Positions 33,764 to 42,037 of a stretch of 42,037 nt of DNA are shown one piece after another; position 1 is the first letter of the stretch; each line of letters begins with the position of its first letter. The stretch comes from a filamentous cyanobacterium CCP3 (lineage in GTDB: Bacteria > Cyanobacteriota > Cyanobacteriia > Phormidesmidales > Phormidesmidaceae), in the NCBI GenBank assembly GCA_003022385.1, contig PYGV01000015.1, positions 1 through 42,037 on the forward strand. The letters run 5' to 3'. The notes beneath the pieces were generated by a model. That model was not told the origin of the DNA. It did no database searches and saw only the letters and a list, made by a program, of their open reading frames with translations. A program made the position numbers and the translations under genes.

Positions 33764-36532
33764 CTAGCTGCGATCGCAGAAGGTCTGCACTGGCACACTG
33801 AAGTCTCCGGTGCGATCGGGTCGGCTGGCCGTCAAGACCGCTGTGCCGCTGGCATTGCGATACCAGGTTTGGGCCTCCACAATTTGCGTTGGCAGTTCTG
33901 GTTCGCGCCTTGCAGAAGGTTCTGGCGCTGGCTCGACCGGATTGGTAACGGTGGTATCGGTTTCAGCGCCAAAGTCCTCTAGCCCCGCATTATCGCTGCG
34001 CACAATGTCTGCTGGGGCAGGCGGTAGCCCACCTCGCCCCGTGACGACAAAGCTGTTGCGACCCTGACCAACATCGGCAGAACAACTGCGATCGATCAAA
34101 TTACGAGCGTCTAGCACTGTTTCAAGTAATTCGGTGCGCGATCGGCTAGGGTCAGCCGCTAAATCGTTAATTGTAATAGTACCTGCTTGACCAGAAGTTG
34201 AATTTACGCTGATATCGTTTGTGTTATTGCCAGGTACAGCATCTCGCTGTTCTAGTCCATAAATACCAGCAATATCAAAACTAATAACGCCACCTCTGCC
34301 CTGATCAGCTTGGGCGATGATGTCGCTATTGGTAAACGGCAGAGCAATTATGAAACCTTCGGGTGAATCAAACGAGATATTACCCCCTGTGGCCTGAGCA
34401 GATGCGCTAGCAGAAATCGAACTTTGGTTTTGTAAAAGCAAGAGAGCAAAGTTGGACAGTGAAATATTTGCGCTTTGCGCACTGCCACTCGAATCTAAAG
34501 CTGTCTCTGCATTTAACAGTCCTCGATCCAGAATAATAGATTCTGCCAAAATGCTTAGAACTCCTGCTTGTCCAGCCAAACTCTCAACCGAAACCTCGGC
34601 CCCATCTTCGACACGCAAAAGAGCTGTATTTATCCTCAAATCTCCCGCCTGACCACCTTCTCCTGTTGCTCGAACTGCGAGACTAGCTCGAATAGGCTGA
34701 CCATTGCTATCTGCTAGTAGTTGGCCTTGGTCATTGAGCAATAAACCTCGCACCACCACGGATCGAGCGGGATCTTCAGGGGAGTTGACGACTAGGTTCC
34801 CAGCCATTCCGGTTACAGTTGAAGCAGATACTTGAGCACTGTCCACCATCAATGTATGTAGGCCATGTAAGCTGACATTGCCACCTACACCAGAAACCGT
34901 AGAAGCCGAAATTACTGCGCCATCTTCAACCACGATAGATCTTGCATTAAGGCTAACACTCCCAGATCGGCCTCGCTCATCAGTTGCTTCCGAGGCAATT
35001 TGACTACCCTCACCACTAACTAAAACAAACTCGGCTGGAGACATGTTCTGATTCAGAAGAACACTACCAGCTTGGCTAACTTCCGTTGATGCTGAAATCC
35101 TGCTGCCTTCTACAACTTGCAATCTCTCGATATTTTCCAATACAACGTTTCCAGACACTCCGGCACTGTCAGGAGTTTGGCTTTGAGGATTTCTCAGGTT
35201 TTCGACACTTTGGGCTGACAAAAATGAAGCCCCCCTCAAGGATAGATTCTTAGCGTCAATCAAAATATCTCCTCCCGCTCCGCTGGACCCAGTAACGGTA
35301 AGAATGAAGCTTCTATCATTGAGTATAAAGTTTTCATTCACCTGAATTAAAACATTCCCTGCGCTTCCAGTTGAGCTTGTATTAGCAGCCAGCGAAGAAC
35401 CTTCTTCAAGCTCTAAGGCTCTTGCCCTTATAGTTATATTTGCCCCATCTGAATTAGTCAGTGTACTCATGGATATTGTTGATTCTTCTAGAGAAATATC
35501 CCCCTGATCAGCCATCAAGTTTATTCCCCGAAAAGTGTTCACAAAACCAAATCCAGAGGCTTCTAAAAGACTACCATCCTCAAAGCGAATACCTTGCTGA
35601 GCCAGGATACTAATAACTCCGCCTGAGGTCAAAGGCGCAGCGTTTATAGTTCCTTTTCGTGCAAGAAAGTCTCCAGAATTAATTACTACATCACCATCTA
35701 CAGCTCGTATGCTCGCATTTTCCAAAACAACGTTTCCCCTTGCATCTTGGGAAAAACTAAGTCTTGTATTGGTAGAGCTATCGATAGATTCTTCAATGCC
35801 AACTCTACCATTCCCTGTAATTCCGCCAATTTCGACCCTTCCCCCTCTAGCTCTAATCGTGCTCGTATCGACAATAACGTCACGCCCTAACACAAAAACG
35901 TTTTGTCGATTTCCAAAGGAACCTGCTTCTAGAAAAGATGATTCCAGGAATCTGAGGTTTCCAAAGTCATTATTCACATTGTTAGAGCTTACAATCTGGT
36001 TAAATAAAAACGCTGATGGCTGAACGTTAAGGAGCTGACTAGGCAGTGGATCATTAACATTGGCACTAAATATTTCTCCATTAGAGAGCATTACGGCGTC
36101 TGCAGAAGTCAAGAATACTGAACCGCTTGTTAAGCGAATGCTGCCAGATCGAAAAATTATACCATTGGGGTTGATCAGATAAAAATTGGCATTACTGGCA
36201 TTAGTGCCCTGGACGGTTACAATACTAATTCCCCCCTCTATCAATGATATGTTCGTGCCAACAACACGGCTTAATATATTCTCAACTCCAGGATCTGAGA
36301 ACTCAACAGTTGATTCAGGAATCACATTAAATTCCTGGAAGCTATGGAAGAGGTTTTCTCCCACCCTCAACCCACCTTCAATTCTGTCACAATTCGTTCC
36401 ACAGGAGGGTCCAAAAGTCGTATTAGTTGATCCATCCGTTTGAATTGATTGATTCTGTGCGTTTGCAAGACCCAGCAGACATACCTCAAAAAAGTAAAGA
36501 TACAGAAAGAAGCTAAACAATGTTTTTCTCAT
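33764..36532 (-). CDS. filamentous-haemagglutinin-type exoprotein (TpsA adhesin)
   Basis: A 922-residue secreted beta-helix protein. A signal peptide (1-25, ending LANAQ) is followed by the two-partner-secretion domain with FYLINPNGIIF (117-127), whose NPNG motif is the TpsB recognition hallmark. The rest consists of degenerate repeats of the kind GGNISLxAxxLxLxxGSxISA that build a right-handed beta-helix. The C-terminal end has CSADVGQGRNSFVVTGRGGLPP (from Cys817), a cyanobacterial haemagglutinin closing module, then a Pro/Glu-rich tail. It would be exported by an outer-membrane TpsB. It lies 69 bases after the Cys-rich protein gene. The DNA is A+T-richer than neighbours. Confidence 0.88.
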   Translation of the reverse strand: MRKTLFSFFLYLYFFEVCLLGLANAQNQSIQTDGSTNTTFGPSCGTNCDRIEGGLRVGENLFHSFQEFNVIPESTVEFSDPGVENILSRVVGTNISLIEGGISIVTVQGTNASNANFYLINPNGIIFRSGSIRLTSGSVFLTSADAVMLSNGEIFSANVNDPLPSQLLNVQPSAFLFNQIVSSNNVNNDFGNLRFLESSFLEAGSFGNRQNVFVLGRDVIVDTSTIRARGGRVEIGGITGNGRVGIEESIDSSTNTRLSFSQDARGNVVLENASIRAVDGDVVINSGDFLARKGTINAAPLTSGGVISILAQQGIRFEDGSLLEASGFGFVNTFRGINLMADQGDISLEESTISMSTLTNSDGANITIRARALELEEGSSLAANTSSTGSAGNVLIQVNENFILNDRSFILTVTGSSGAGGDILIDAKNLSLRGASFLSAQSVENLRNPQSQTPDSAGVSGNVVLENIERLQVVEGSRISASTEVSQAGSVLLNQNMSPAEFVLVSGEGSQIASEATDERGRSGSVSLNARSIVVEDGAVISASTVSGVGGNVSLHGLHTLMVDSAQVSASTVTGMAGNLVVNSPEDPARSVVVRGLLLNDQGQLLADSNGQPIRASLAVRATGEGGQAGDLRINTALLRVEDGAEVSVESLAGQAGVLSILAESIILDRGLLNAETALDSSGSAQSANISLSNFALLLLQNQSSISASASAQATGGNISFDSPEGFIIALPFTNSDIIAQADQGRGGVISFDIAGIYGLEQRDAVPGNNTNDISVNSTSGQAGTITINDLAADPSRSRTELLETVLDARNLIDRSCSADVGQGRNSFVVTGRGGLPPAPADIVRSDNAGLEDFGAETDTTVTNPVEPAPEPSARREPELPTQIVEAQTWYRNASGTAVLTASRPDRTGDFSVPVQTFCDRS

Positions 36533-36601
36533 TTCCCTGTTTCTCTACTTACGACGTGGAGTTCAACTAAGTGAGGCATCGAGAAGGGATGATTGGTGAG
36601 T

Positions 36602-37147
36602 TCACCTTAATCTCTGGCCATCAGACTGTTGTCTTCTTGGGCGAATGAAACGAAAAACACTTAAAACAAAAGAAACAGGAAGACTAATTAGAAACCTAAT
36701 AGTGTTGACAGCAAAACTTCCAATAGTGTTTAGAACGAATCGTGAGTAGTCTATTATGCGTGCTACTACATCCGGCACATATGCATAGGTAATAGTAATT
36801 TCACAGCCCTTCTCATCTGGATCGGGATCGAAAGGAATAAATGTAGTCGTTTGTTCTTTAGTTTGCTCTTCTATCAGAGGAAATGGGTGCACGTTTGTGC
36901 GACTCATATAAATTGGCAAATTGGGAGTGCCCTTCTCATTCCTGTATATATAAATACGACCTCCACTAGAAAAATTTAGAACCAATGGCAGAGAGGTCTG
37001 TTCTAAATCGGAACAGTTTATTTGAATGGTTGGGCAAGATGAACTTGGTTCTTCCGGAGGTATCTCACCAACACAGAGTTTGGCATTAATTGCTAGATCG
37101 GGGCACTCTTCGCCACATGCGATGCTTGTCACTTCAATGCTGGCCAT
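36602..37147 (-). CDS. orphan Cys-rich protein with C-terminal membrane anchor
   Basis: A 181-residue protein unlike anything I recognise. The first 120 residues are polar with six Cys (11, 15, 25, 38, 45, 115), possibly disulfide-bonded or metal-binding. Residues about 143-167 (IGSFAVNTIRFLISLPVSFVLSVF) form one membrane segment, followed by a basic tail RFIRPRRQQ. There is no N-terminal signal, so it may be tail-anchored. An AGGA site precedes the ATG. It lies directly upstream of the haemagglutinin gene on the same strand (69-base gap), so the two are probably co-expressed. It could be a membrane partner of the exoprotein. Confidence 0.55.
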   Translation of the reverse strand: MASIEVTSIACGEECPDLAINAKLCVGEIPPEEPSSSCPTIQINCSDLEQTSLPLVLNFSSGGRIYIYRNEKGTPNLPIYMSRTNVHPFPLIEEQTKEQTTTFIPFDPDPDEKGCEITITYAYVPDVVARIIDYSRFVLNTIGSFAVNTIRFLISLPVSFVLSVFRFIRPRRQQSDGQRLR

Positions 37148-37706
37148 TGGATTTCATCCTACAGAGCTTAGGCTTCTATTGTTCTTTGTTACTATTTTCT
37201 CAAACTTGAATGACTTTTCGTCATCTTGAAGGATTTTCAAAGGTGCATAATCTGAGGCTGAGAGTGAGTTGAATATATCTATCCAAAGCAGAAATCTCTT
37301 GTGTGCCTTAAGATTTAAGACGATTCTCTAAGAACTTGAAGTGTCATTTGCTTGGCAATCTCATTATTAAACATTTCTCATAGAATAGGTATTACCCTGC
37401 AGGGTACTTGTCTGGAAAGCAGCCTTGACAAGGAGCATTTGGACACCTTAAGGAATTTTCTGAGGTGAATCCTTCTAATTTTGCCAACTTCACTTATTTA
37501 CTTTTACTTAGCAGAACTCAGCCCGATAGCTATTAAAGCGAAAATTCTTGAAATTCCTGTAACACTTGCAGAATTTCTGGTGGTTGCCCTGAGAGTTCTA
37601 CAGGAGCTTACACTGCTAAGTGTTTAAGGGGAGCGCTATCAGCACTCTTGAGCTACTTGGGTAATGGCCTCCGTTGCTTGGATACATGTTCTCGGGGAGG
37701 GGTCCC
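37148..37706. other. 559-base A+T-rich divergent region
   Basis: No supportable gene. The region separates the reverse-strand adhesin pair from the forward-strand regulator pair and must hold both promoters. It contains the perfect 14-bp palindrome TACCCTGCAGGGTA (37393-37406), a good operator candidate. I see no convincing tRNA or riboswitch. Confidence 0.5.
37393..37406. promoter_or_regulatory. perfect 14-bp palindrome, operator candidate
   Basis: TACCCTGCAGGGTA reads the same on both strands and lies in the middle of the divergent region, about 250 bases from the orphan gene and 300 from the next. The regulator is unknown; the LuxR-type protein at 37977 is the nearest candidate. Confidence 0.4.
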
Positions 37707-37913
37707 ATGAAACGTATACGGTGGCGATCGCTACTTTTTCAGGCTGTATTTTGGGTAACTGCCGAGGTGGCATTAAACAGTATTGCGCTATTTAACGCAA
37801 ATCTGGATGCGGCTGACGATTTAGCCGATTACAGCGAATTTTTAATGCAAAAGCACTTGGCTTCAATCTTAAAGCAGAAAAGTCCTGCCCCAGGTCTCGT
37901 TCATAAAGTTTAA
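37707..37913 (+). CDS. small conserved-looking cyanobacterial protein
   Basis: A 68-residue protein: MKRIRWRSLLFQAVFWVTAEVALN-type amphipathic start (a hydrophobic helix about 8-25), then DDLADYSEFLMQKHL (about 37-51). I recall similar short cyanobacterial proteins of unknown function, but cannot name a family. A GGAGG site precedes the ATG. It is followed, 63 bases on, by the LuxR-type gene, likely in the same transcript. Confidence 0.6.
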   Translation: MKRIRWRSLLFQAVFWVTAEVALNSIALFNANLDAADDLADYSEFLMQKHLASILKQKSPAPGLVHKV

Positions 37914-37976
37914 CGGCAGTGCTGTTCAGCATCCGTTTTGATCTCTGATTCTCTGACTTAAGTGAAGGTAAAAGCG

Positions 37977-38672
37977 ATGGTATCCTCTGCTCTCGGGATA
38001 GCTCAGTTTACTGCTGTCAAGCAGTCTGGCGATCACAACTCCGGCTCAATCCTCGATCGCTGTAAATTGCCTAGGGAAACTGGCTTAGACGGCGAAACAG
38101 ACGCGATCGCCATTAAGAACCGTGCCCTGGGTGTGGCTCTTAACTTGCTCGTAGACAGCTTTTTGTTATTAAACGCTGACGGCGGCATTATTTTATCTAA
38201 CACTAAGGGAGAAGAACTGCTTCAGAAAATGCAGACTTCCCAAGGTAAATTGAGTCGCCAGCTTCAAGCAGTTCTGCCCGAGGCTGTTCTGAAAGCCTGC
38301 GATTTACTGCTAGAAAACTGCGCTATTTTGGCTGATCAATCGCTACCGACCCAGGTGACTTTGACGGTGTATCCGGATATTCAGCTGCGGATTTCGCTGA
38401 TCGAAACCGAGGATGAACGAGACCCCATGTTTTTAGTGGCCATGGAAGACAAGCAGCAGAGTAGCCTGACTCAGGCAACGGTAGACCAGTGGTTGTTTGG
38501 GCTCACCAATCGCGAAAAAGAGGTCTGGGCCCTGCGGCTGCAGGACTATGCCTATCAAGAAATTGCCGAGACGCTGTACCTCAGCGTCAACACCGTGAAA
38601 CGGCACATGAAGGCTATTCTGGCGAAGCAAGAACAGTGGCGCTACGACACCTTTGAGCTGCTGGCGAGCTAG
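37977..38672 (+). CDS. LuxR-type transcriptional regulator with PAS-like domain
   Basis: A 231-residue regulator. Residues about 50-150 (NLLVDSFLLLNADGGIILSN onward) resemble a PAS domain. The C-terminal part is a LuxR-type helix-turn-helix: LTNREKEVWALRL (166-178) and YQEIAETLYLSVNTVKRHMKAIL (183-205; key Val-Asn-Thr-Val-Lys). There is no receiver domain, so it probably senses a small molecule or redox state directly. ATG 37977 has an AAGG site; GTG 37962 is in frame. Its stop codon overlaps, tail to tail, the stop of the CHAT gene. Confidence 0.83.
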   Translation: MVSSALGIAQFTAVKQSGDHNSGSILDRCKLPRETGLDGETDAIAIKNRALGVALNLLVDSFLLLNADGGIILSNTKGEELLQKMQTSQGKLSRQLQAVLPEAVLKACDLLLENCAILADQSLPTQVTLTVYPDIQLRISLIETEDERDPMFLVAMEDKQQSSLTQATVDQWLFGLTNREKEVWALRLQDYAYQEIAETLYLSVNTVKRHMKAILAKQEQWRYDTFELLAS

Positions 38673-41272
38673 AGCCAGTTGCCAATCAGGACGTAGGGGG
38701 CCCAGTGGCGGGGATGCTCAAAGCGAGGGTTGCTCAGCAGCGATCGCTGGGCCTGCCGCAGGGCCTCGGCCCGAGTTGTGCCGGGCTGCTGAATTGCTCG
38801 GTAGAACTGGTCCATCACCAGAGCCGTGGTTTCGTCATCCAGGTTCCAGAGGGACGCCAGGGTGCTGCGGGCCCCGGCTCGAACCGCCACTCCCGCCAGC
38901 CCTAGAGTGGCCCGGCTATCGCCAGTGGCGGTTTGGCAGGCGCTTAACACCAGCAGCTCGATCGCGCTTTGACGGCTCTGCTCGCTATTGCGCAGCATAC
39001 TGTTGAGCCTGGTGACGGGAATGCGATTGTCCCAGGCCAAAATGAAGGTGTCGTCTAGGGTAGAGCTAAACTGCCCGTGGGTGGCTAGATGCACCACTGG
39101 AAAGGGACTCTCGCTGATGACCGATTCTAAGCGCTCTACCGTGAAGGCCTGGTTGAATAAAACCTGACTGGAGACGGCTGACTCGATCTGTCGCACTTCT
39201 ACTTCCACAAAGGGCAGGGGTGGAAAGGAGGGGCGCTCTTCGCTAATGCCCGCAATAATCACCGATAGGTTCTGATTGGGGAGCGCTTTGGGAGCGACGA
39301 GCTGCAGGCCGGGGGCGATCGCCACCCCAAAGTCTTCAATTAGATAGTGATCCCCGGTGTAGAGCAGCCCCATGGGAATGTTGCGCAGTGCCCCATCCAG
39401 CACAAACACTAGGGTCGTGATGTGGTTGTCGCTCAGCTGGGGCAGGGCCGGTGCAATTAACCAGTCGTACAGTTCCTTGGCTTCGGCCTTGACCCGGTTA
39501 AGGGTGTGGGGCAGCACCGCATCTCGGCGCAGCTGATTGAGTTTGGCGTCTAGCTCGACTTGAGAAACGGCGGTAGCGTAGTGGGTCAGGGGCTGCTGGG
39601 GCAGCTTGAGCACCACCTCCAGCCGGTCGGGCAGAATGATCGGATAGAGAATGGCGGTGGGCTGAACAGTGCTATCGACCACCAGATCGATGTTTTCGCT
39701 CACCGGCAGACAGGCTTCGCGAAAGAAATTCTCTAGCTCGGCCAGCTGTAGGGCTTCGATGACGGTGCGAGCCTGCTGTAGGGTCTGCTGGTTAGCGGTG
39801 CCGGGGGCGGTCAGCAGATCGACCAGGTGGCGATAGATGGGTTCTACCGTTTCGCGAAAGCTGTAGCGCACGTCGTCGTCGATGGCGACCAGGTCTTGCC
39901 GCAGGGTTTGGAGCGTGTTGACGGCGGCGGTGTAGTTGGCGATCGCATCCTTAGACTCGCCCGTAGCTCGCTGCAAATCGCCCAGCTGGGCATTCCAGAG
40001 ATAGGTGATCTCGGGGGCATTGGCCTCGCTGGCTCGCACCAGCGCTCGGCGGGTGAGGGCGATCGCATCGGAGATCTGCTGAGCATTTTGGTAGAGCTTG
40101 CCCAGCGCGCCTAGAGCGTAGGATTCGGCCCGGAGATCGGCCACGGTTTGGCTGATGTCAAGGGCCTCGGTCAGCCAGGCCAGGGCGGTGGCCCGGTAGG
40201 CAACCGTTTGAGTATTCATTAGAGCATTGGCCGCATCGATCAACCCGTAGGCCCGCAGCCGCCCCGGCGGCAGCGCCTCCAGAGCAGGCGCGAGCTGGTC
40301 TAAGGTTAGCCCTACGGCCTGAAGATCGTCGCGGCGGATGAGCAGGGGCAGCTGGGCGATCAGGGCCTGCACCAATAGCTCAGGGGTTTGGGTCGTCGCC
40401 ACCTGCTGGTACGTCTTTAGCGCCGCGTCAGCCGCTCCAGCGGTGGCGGCGGTGTGGGCCAAGCTGAGCTGAGTGGCGGCGACGGCCTGCGCGTCGTCCA
40501 GGCGTTCGGACATGGTGAGGGCGGCGACCAGCGTTCTTTGGGAGGCGTCTAGATCCCCCAGAGTGCGATGGATCTCGCCCAGGGTTCTGAGCCCGGCGGC
40601 GGCTTCGACGGTGGGCGGTTGCGCCGCTAGCTCGGGGTGCAGGGAGGTTAAGAGCGCGATCGCACGGCGGTAGAGGCCTGCGGCCCGCAGCGCTCGGGCC
40701 TGGTTGACCTGGCTGCGCAGCACACCGCTGTTGTGCCCTGCCGCTCGGTAGGCCGCTGCCGCCTGTTCAAAGGCCTCTAGGGCTTTTCTCGGCTGGGACT
40801 GAGCTAAAGACAAATTGCCCTGCACGGTCCAGGTCTGCCCCCAAAGGGCCTGCTGGGTCGCGGTGGTCTGCCCCAGTGAGGTTAGCACATCAAGGCTTTG
40901 GGCCAGGGTTGAGTCGGCCTCTGACCAGCGCCCCAGCTGTTGGTAGGCCTGGGCCACATTGTTGAGATGGCGGATCTGCTGCAGCCTGTTGCCGCTGGCG
41001 GCAAACCCAGCGGCGGCGGTTTGCCAGGCCTGGGCGGCGGCCTCGTAGTCGCCCAGCTCAAACCACCGCTGCCCCTGGGCCGAGAGTTCCTCGGGTGTGG
41101 GCGCAACCCCCTGGGCCAGAGCTGAGGTTTCTGGGGAGGTGGCGATCGCCCCGCTGAAATGGCCCACCACCACCGTCAGGAGCACACTCAGCAGCGCCGT
41201 CAGGCTATACTGCGCCATTTGCGCTGGCCAGCTACGGCTTAAAAAAGTGCGAGAAAATCGTTGGCGGGGCAT
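38669..41272 (-). CDS. CHAT-domain protein with TPR repeats, caspase-like
   Basis: An 867-residue protein. The N-terminus has a hydrophobic segment (about 21-37), followed by a possible signal cleavage site (SALAQG), so it is probably exported to the periplasm or membrane-tethered. Tetratricopeptide-like repeats run from about 55 to 450. The C-terminal CHAT protease domain (about 585-867) keeps the caspase-type dyad: His732 in HLATHGQF and Cys779 in LSACQTATG, plus GAVRAGARSTLASLW-like and the terminal HPRHWAPYVLIGNW. So it may be an active cysteine peptidase, of unknown target. It is divergent from the exported protein at 41906. Confidence 0.9.
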   Translation of the reverse strand: MPRQRFSRTFLSRSWPAQMAQYSLTALLSVLLTVVVGHFSGAIATSPETSALAQGVAPTPEELSAQGQRWFELGDYEAAAQAWQTAAAGFAASGNRLQQIRHLNNVAQAYQQLGRWSEADSTLAQSLDVLTSLGQTTATQQALWGQTWTVQGNLSLAQSQPRKALEAFEQAAAAYRAAGHNSGVLRSQVNQARALRAAGLYRRAIALLTSLHPELAAQPPTVEAAAGLRTLGEIHRTLGDLDASQRTLVAALTMSERLDDAQAVAATQLSLAHTAATAGAADAALKTYQQVATTQTPELLVQALIAQLPLLIRRDDLQAVGLTLDQLAPALEALPPGRLRAYGLIDAANALMNTQTVAYRATALAWLTEALDISQTVADLRAESYALGALGKLYQNAQQISDAIALTRRALVRASEANAPEITYLWNAQLGDLQRATGESKDAIANYTAAVNTLQTLRQDLVAIDDDVRYSFRETVEPIYRHLVDLLTAPGTANQQTLQQARTVIEALQLAELENFFREACLPVSENIDLVVDSTVQPTAILYPIILPDRLEVVLKLPQQPLTHYATAVSQVELDAKLNQLRRDAVLPHTLNRVKAEAKELYDWLIAPALPQLSDNHITTLVFVLDGALRNIPMGLLYTGDHYLIEDFGVAIAPGLQLVAPKALPNQNLSVIIAGISEERPSFPPLPFVEVEVRQIESAVSSQVLFNQAFTVERLESVISESPFPVVHLATHGQFSSTLDDTFILAWDNRIPVTRLNSMLRNSEQSRQSAIELLVLSACQTATGDSRATLGLAGVAVRAGARSTLASLWNLDDETTALVMDQFYRAIQQPGTTRAEALRQAQRSLLSNPRFEHPRHWAPYVLIGNWL

Positions 41273-41905
41273 AGACGATTTACCTCAGGGAAAAATCGAA
41301 TACGGAAAACCATGCAGATAAAAGCAATACTAAATACGGCTCTAAAAATACGTAAATTCCTAGGAAATACTTGGCTAATCCGCTGTACCACTAGGACCGA
41401 TCTGACCATATTCTTCAGTTTATCCTGATGGCAATCCGCAAGGTTTGAAAAATAGCGACATCTCCAACGGCGGCGAGAATTTTTCCTGGTCGCAGGTTGA
41501 AAGGCAGGGAGAATTAGCCCCAGGCGATCGCCATCCCAGGATTTTTCTGGGTGCATGCCAACCACCTGGCTGCCTGAGGAATGAGTCACGCCTTTGGGGT
41601 CTGGGTCACGAAAATTTATGAACCTAAGTAAATAGGGTTTCTGCTATACAGCTATTCTATATCTCACACCTGGCCAGCAGAATTGGGCCTATCGACATTG
41701 ATGCTGAGCAAATAGTTGGGGCTTTTTTCGTAAAACTGCTTTCGCCCACTGAAGGATCTTTAGGCGACCTTATTCCGCTGTTACTGTGTTGATCGTTTGC
41801 CGTCCTGAGCTAACTTTTTCCTCCTCAAAAGCGGCAGAGGCGATTTGATCAATGGGTAGGGTCGTGGGGTTTAGTGGCTGTTCTTTGTCTACCGTTTCAC
41901 CCTCC
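41273..41905. other. 633-base region between CHAT gene and last gene
   Basis: No supportable gene. It must carry the two divergent promoters. A reverse-strand frame (41239-41589) overlaps the CHAT start and has no family match or ribosome-binding site. The part 41620-41720 is A+T-rich. Confidence 0.45.
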
Positions 41906-42037
41906 ATGCTGTTGCTTCGTGCCACTGTCAGTCTGTCCCTAGCCGCTTTTTTGCTGCCGGGCTCTGCAGCGGCCCAGAGGCCTGAACCCGAGCGTGAGGG
42001 GGCTACCACGACAGCGGCTGTCGCCCCCCAGCTGGCC
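41906..42037 (+). CDS. start of an exported protein, possibly TpsB/ShlB (cut by window edge)
   Basis: The first 44 codons of a frame open to the window end. MLLLRATVSLSLAAFLLPGSAAAQ is split as a basic start (Arg5), a hydrophobic core (7-18) and a signal-peptidase site after GSAAA. Then comes a Pro/Glu/Ala/Thr-rich stretch, as at the start of cyanobacterial ShlB/FhaC/HecB-type outer-membrane transporters. The identity is a guess from the signal peptide and from the nearby TpsA gene. ATG 41852, 18 codons earlier, is also in frame behind an AGAGG. Confidence 0.45.
   Translation, partial: MLLLRATVSLSLAAFLLPGSAAAQRPEPEREGATTTAAVAPQLA

Noticed and set aside
41239-41589. 116-codon reverse-strand frame over the CHAT start
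   Set aside because: It overlaps the CHAT N-terminus in another frame, with no ribosome-binding site and no recognisable domain.
41770-42009. 79-codon reverse-strand frame at the window end
   Set aside because: It is opposite a forward frame with a convincing signal peptide; I take it as the shadow.

Overview
The window reads as chromosomal DNA of a free-living, probably filamentous cyanobacterium. The octamer GCGATCGC (HIP1, a cyanobacterial signature) is scattered through most of it. Several products are typical of the phylum: cell-death-suppressor/pheophorbide-oxygenase-like Rieske proteins, a DICT-domain kinase, a CHAT-TPR protein, a two-partner-secretion adhesin and a Cache-HAMP receptor. 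A Leptolyngbya/Nodosilinea/Phormidium-like lineage is my inference. I recognised no rRNA, tRNA, CRISPR array or intact insertion sequence.

Layout. 0-2.4 kb is accessory: a UPF0175 antitoxin, a GFA-fold zinc protein, a small coiled-coil membrane protein, an Uma2 remnant and a small P-loop kinase. 2.5-9.0 kb is core: sdhA faces a reverse-strand run of ilvB, an FtsL-like protein and ftsI. 9.2-12.6 kb holds an unknown hydrolase-like protein, a ComFB-like protein and a histidine kinase with a worn ATPase domain. 12.9-17.5 kb has two tandem Rieske oxygenases, an alpha/beta hydrolase and an MFS exporter, plausibly a catabolic or detoxification set. 17.6-22.4 kb has an Asp/Glu racemase, a solute-binding protein, an SDF-family symporter and a Cache-HAMP receptor, plausibly one uptake and sensing unit for an acidic amino acid. 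22.6-23.3 kb is non-coding with several strong inverted repeats.

23.3-28.1 kb carries small metabolic and stress genes: VOC protein, GNAT acetyltransferase, DHFR-like reductase, a broken DUF1772 gene, azoR, Uma2, an AraC regulator and a glutaredoxin. Next come murE, a second histidine kinase that lacks its phospho-acceptor histidine, and rarD. From 33.8 kb to the end lies a probable secretion/protease locus: a haemagglutinin-type TpsA adhesin preceded by an orphan membrane-anchored Cys-rich protein, a LuxR-type regulator, an exported CHAT-TPR caspase-like protein, and the first 44 codons of an exported protein that may be the TpsB partner. The adhesin part is A+T-rich and has no HIP1 site for about 3.9 kb.

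The best candidates for undescribed biology are: the racemase / binding protein / SDF symporter / Cache receptor unit, whose symporter lacks the usual Na+-site residues; the adhesin plus exported CHAT locus; and the pair of histidine kinases, each missing what the other keeps.
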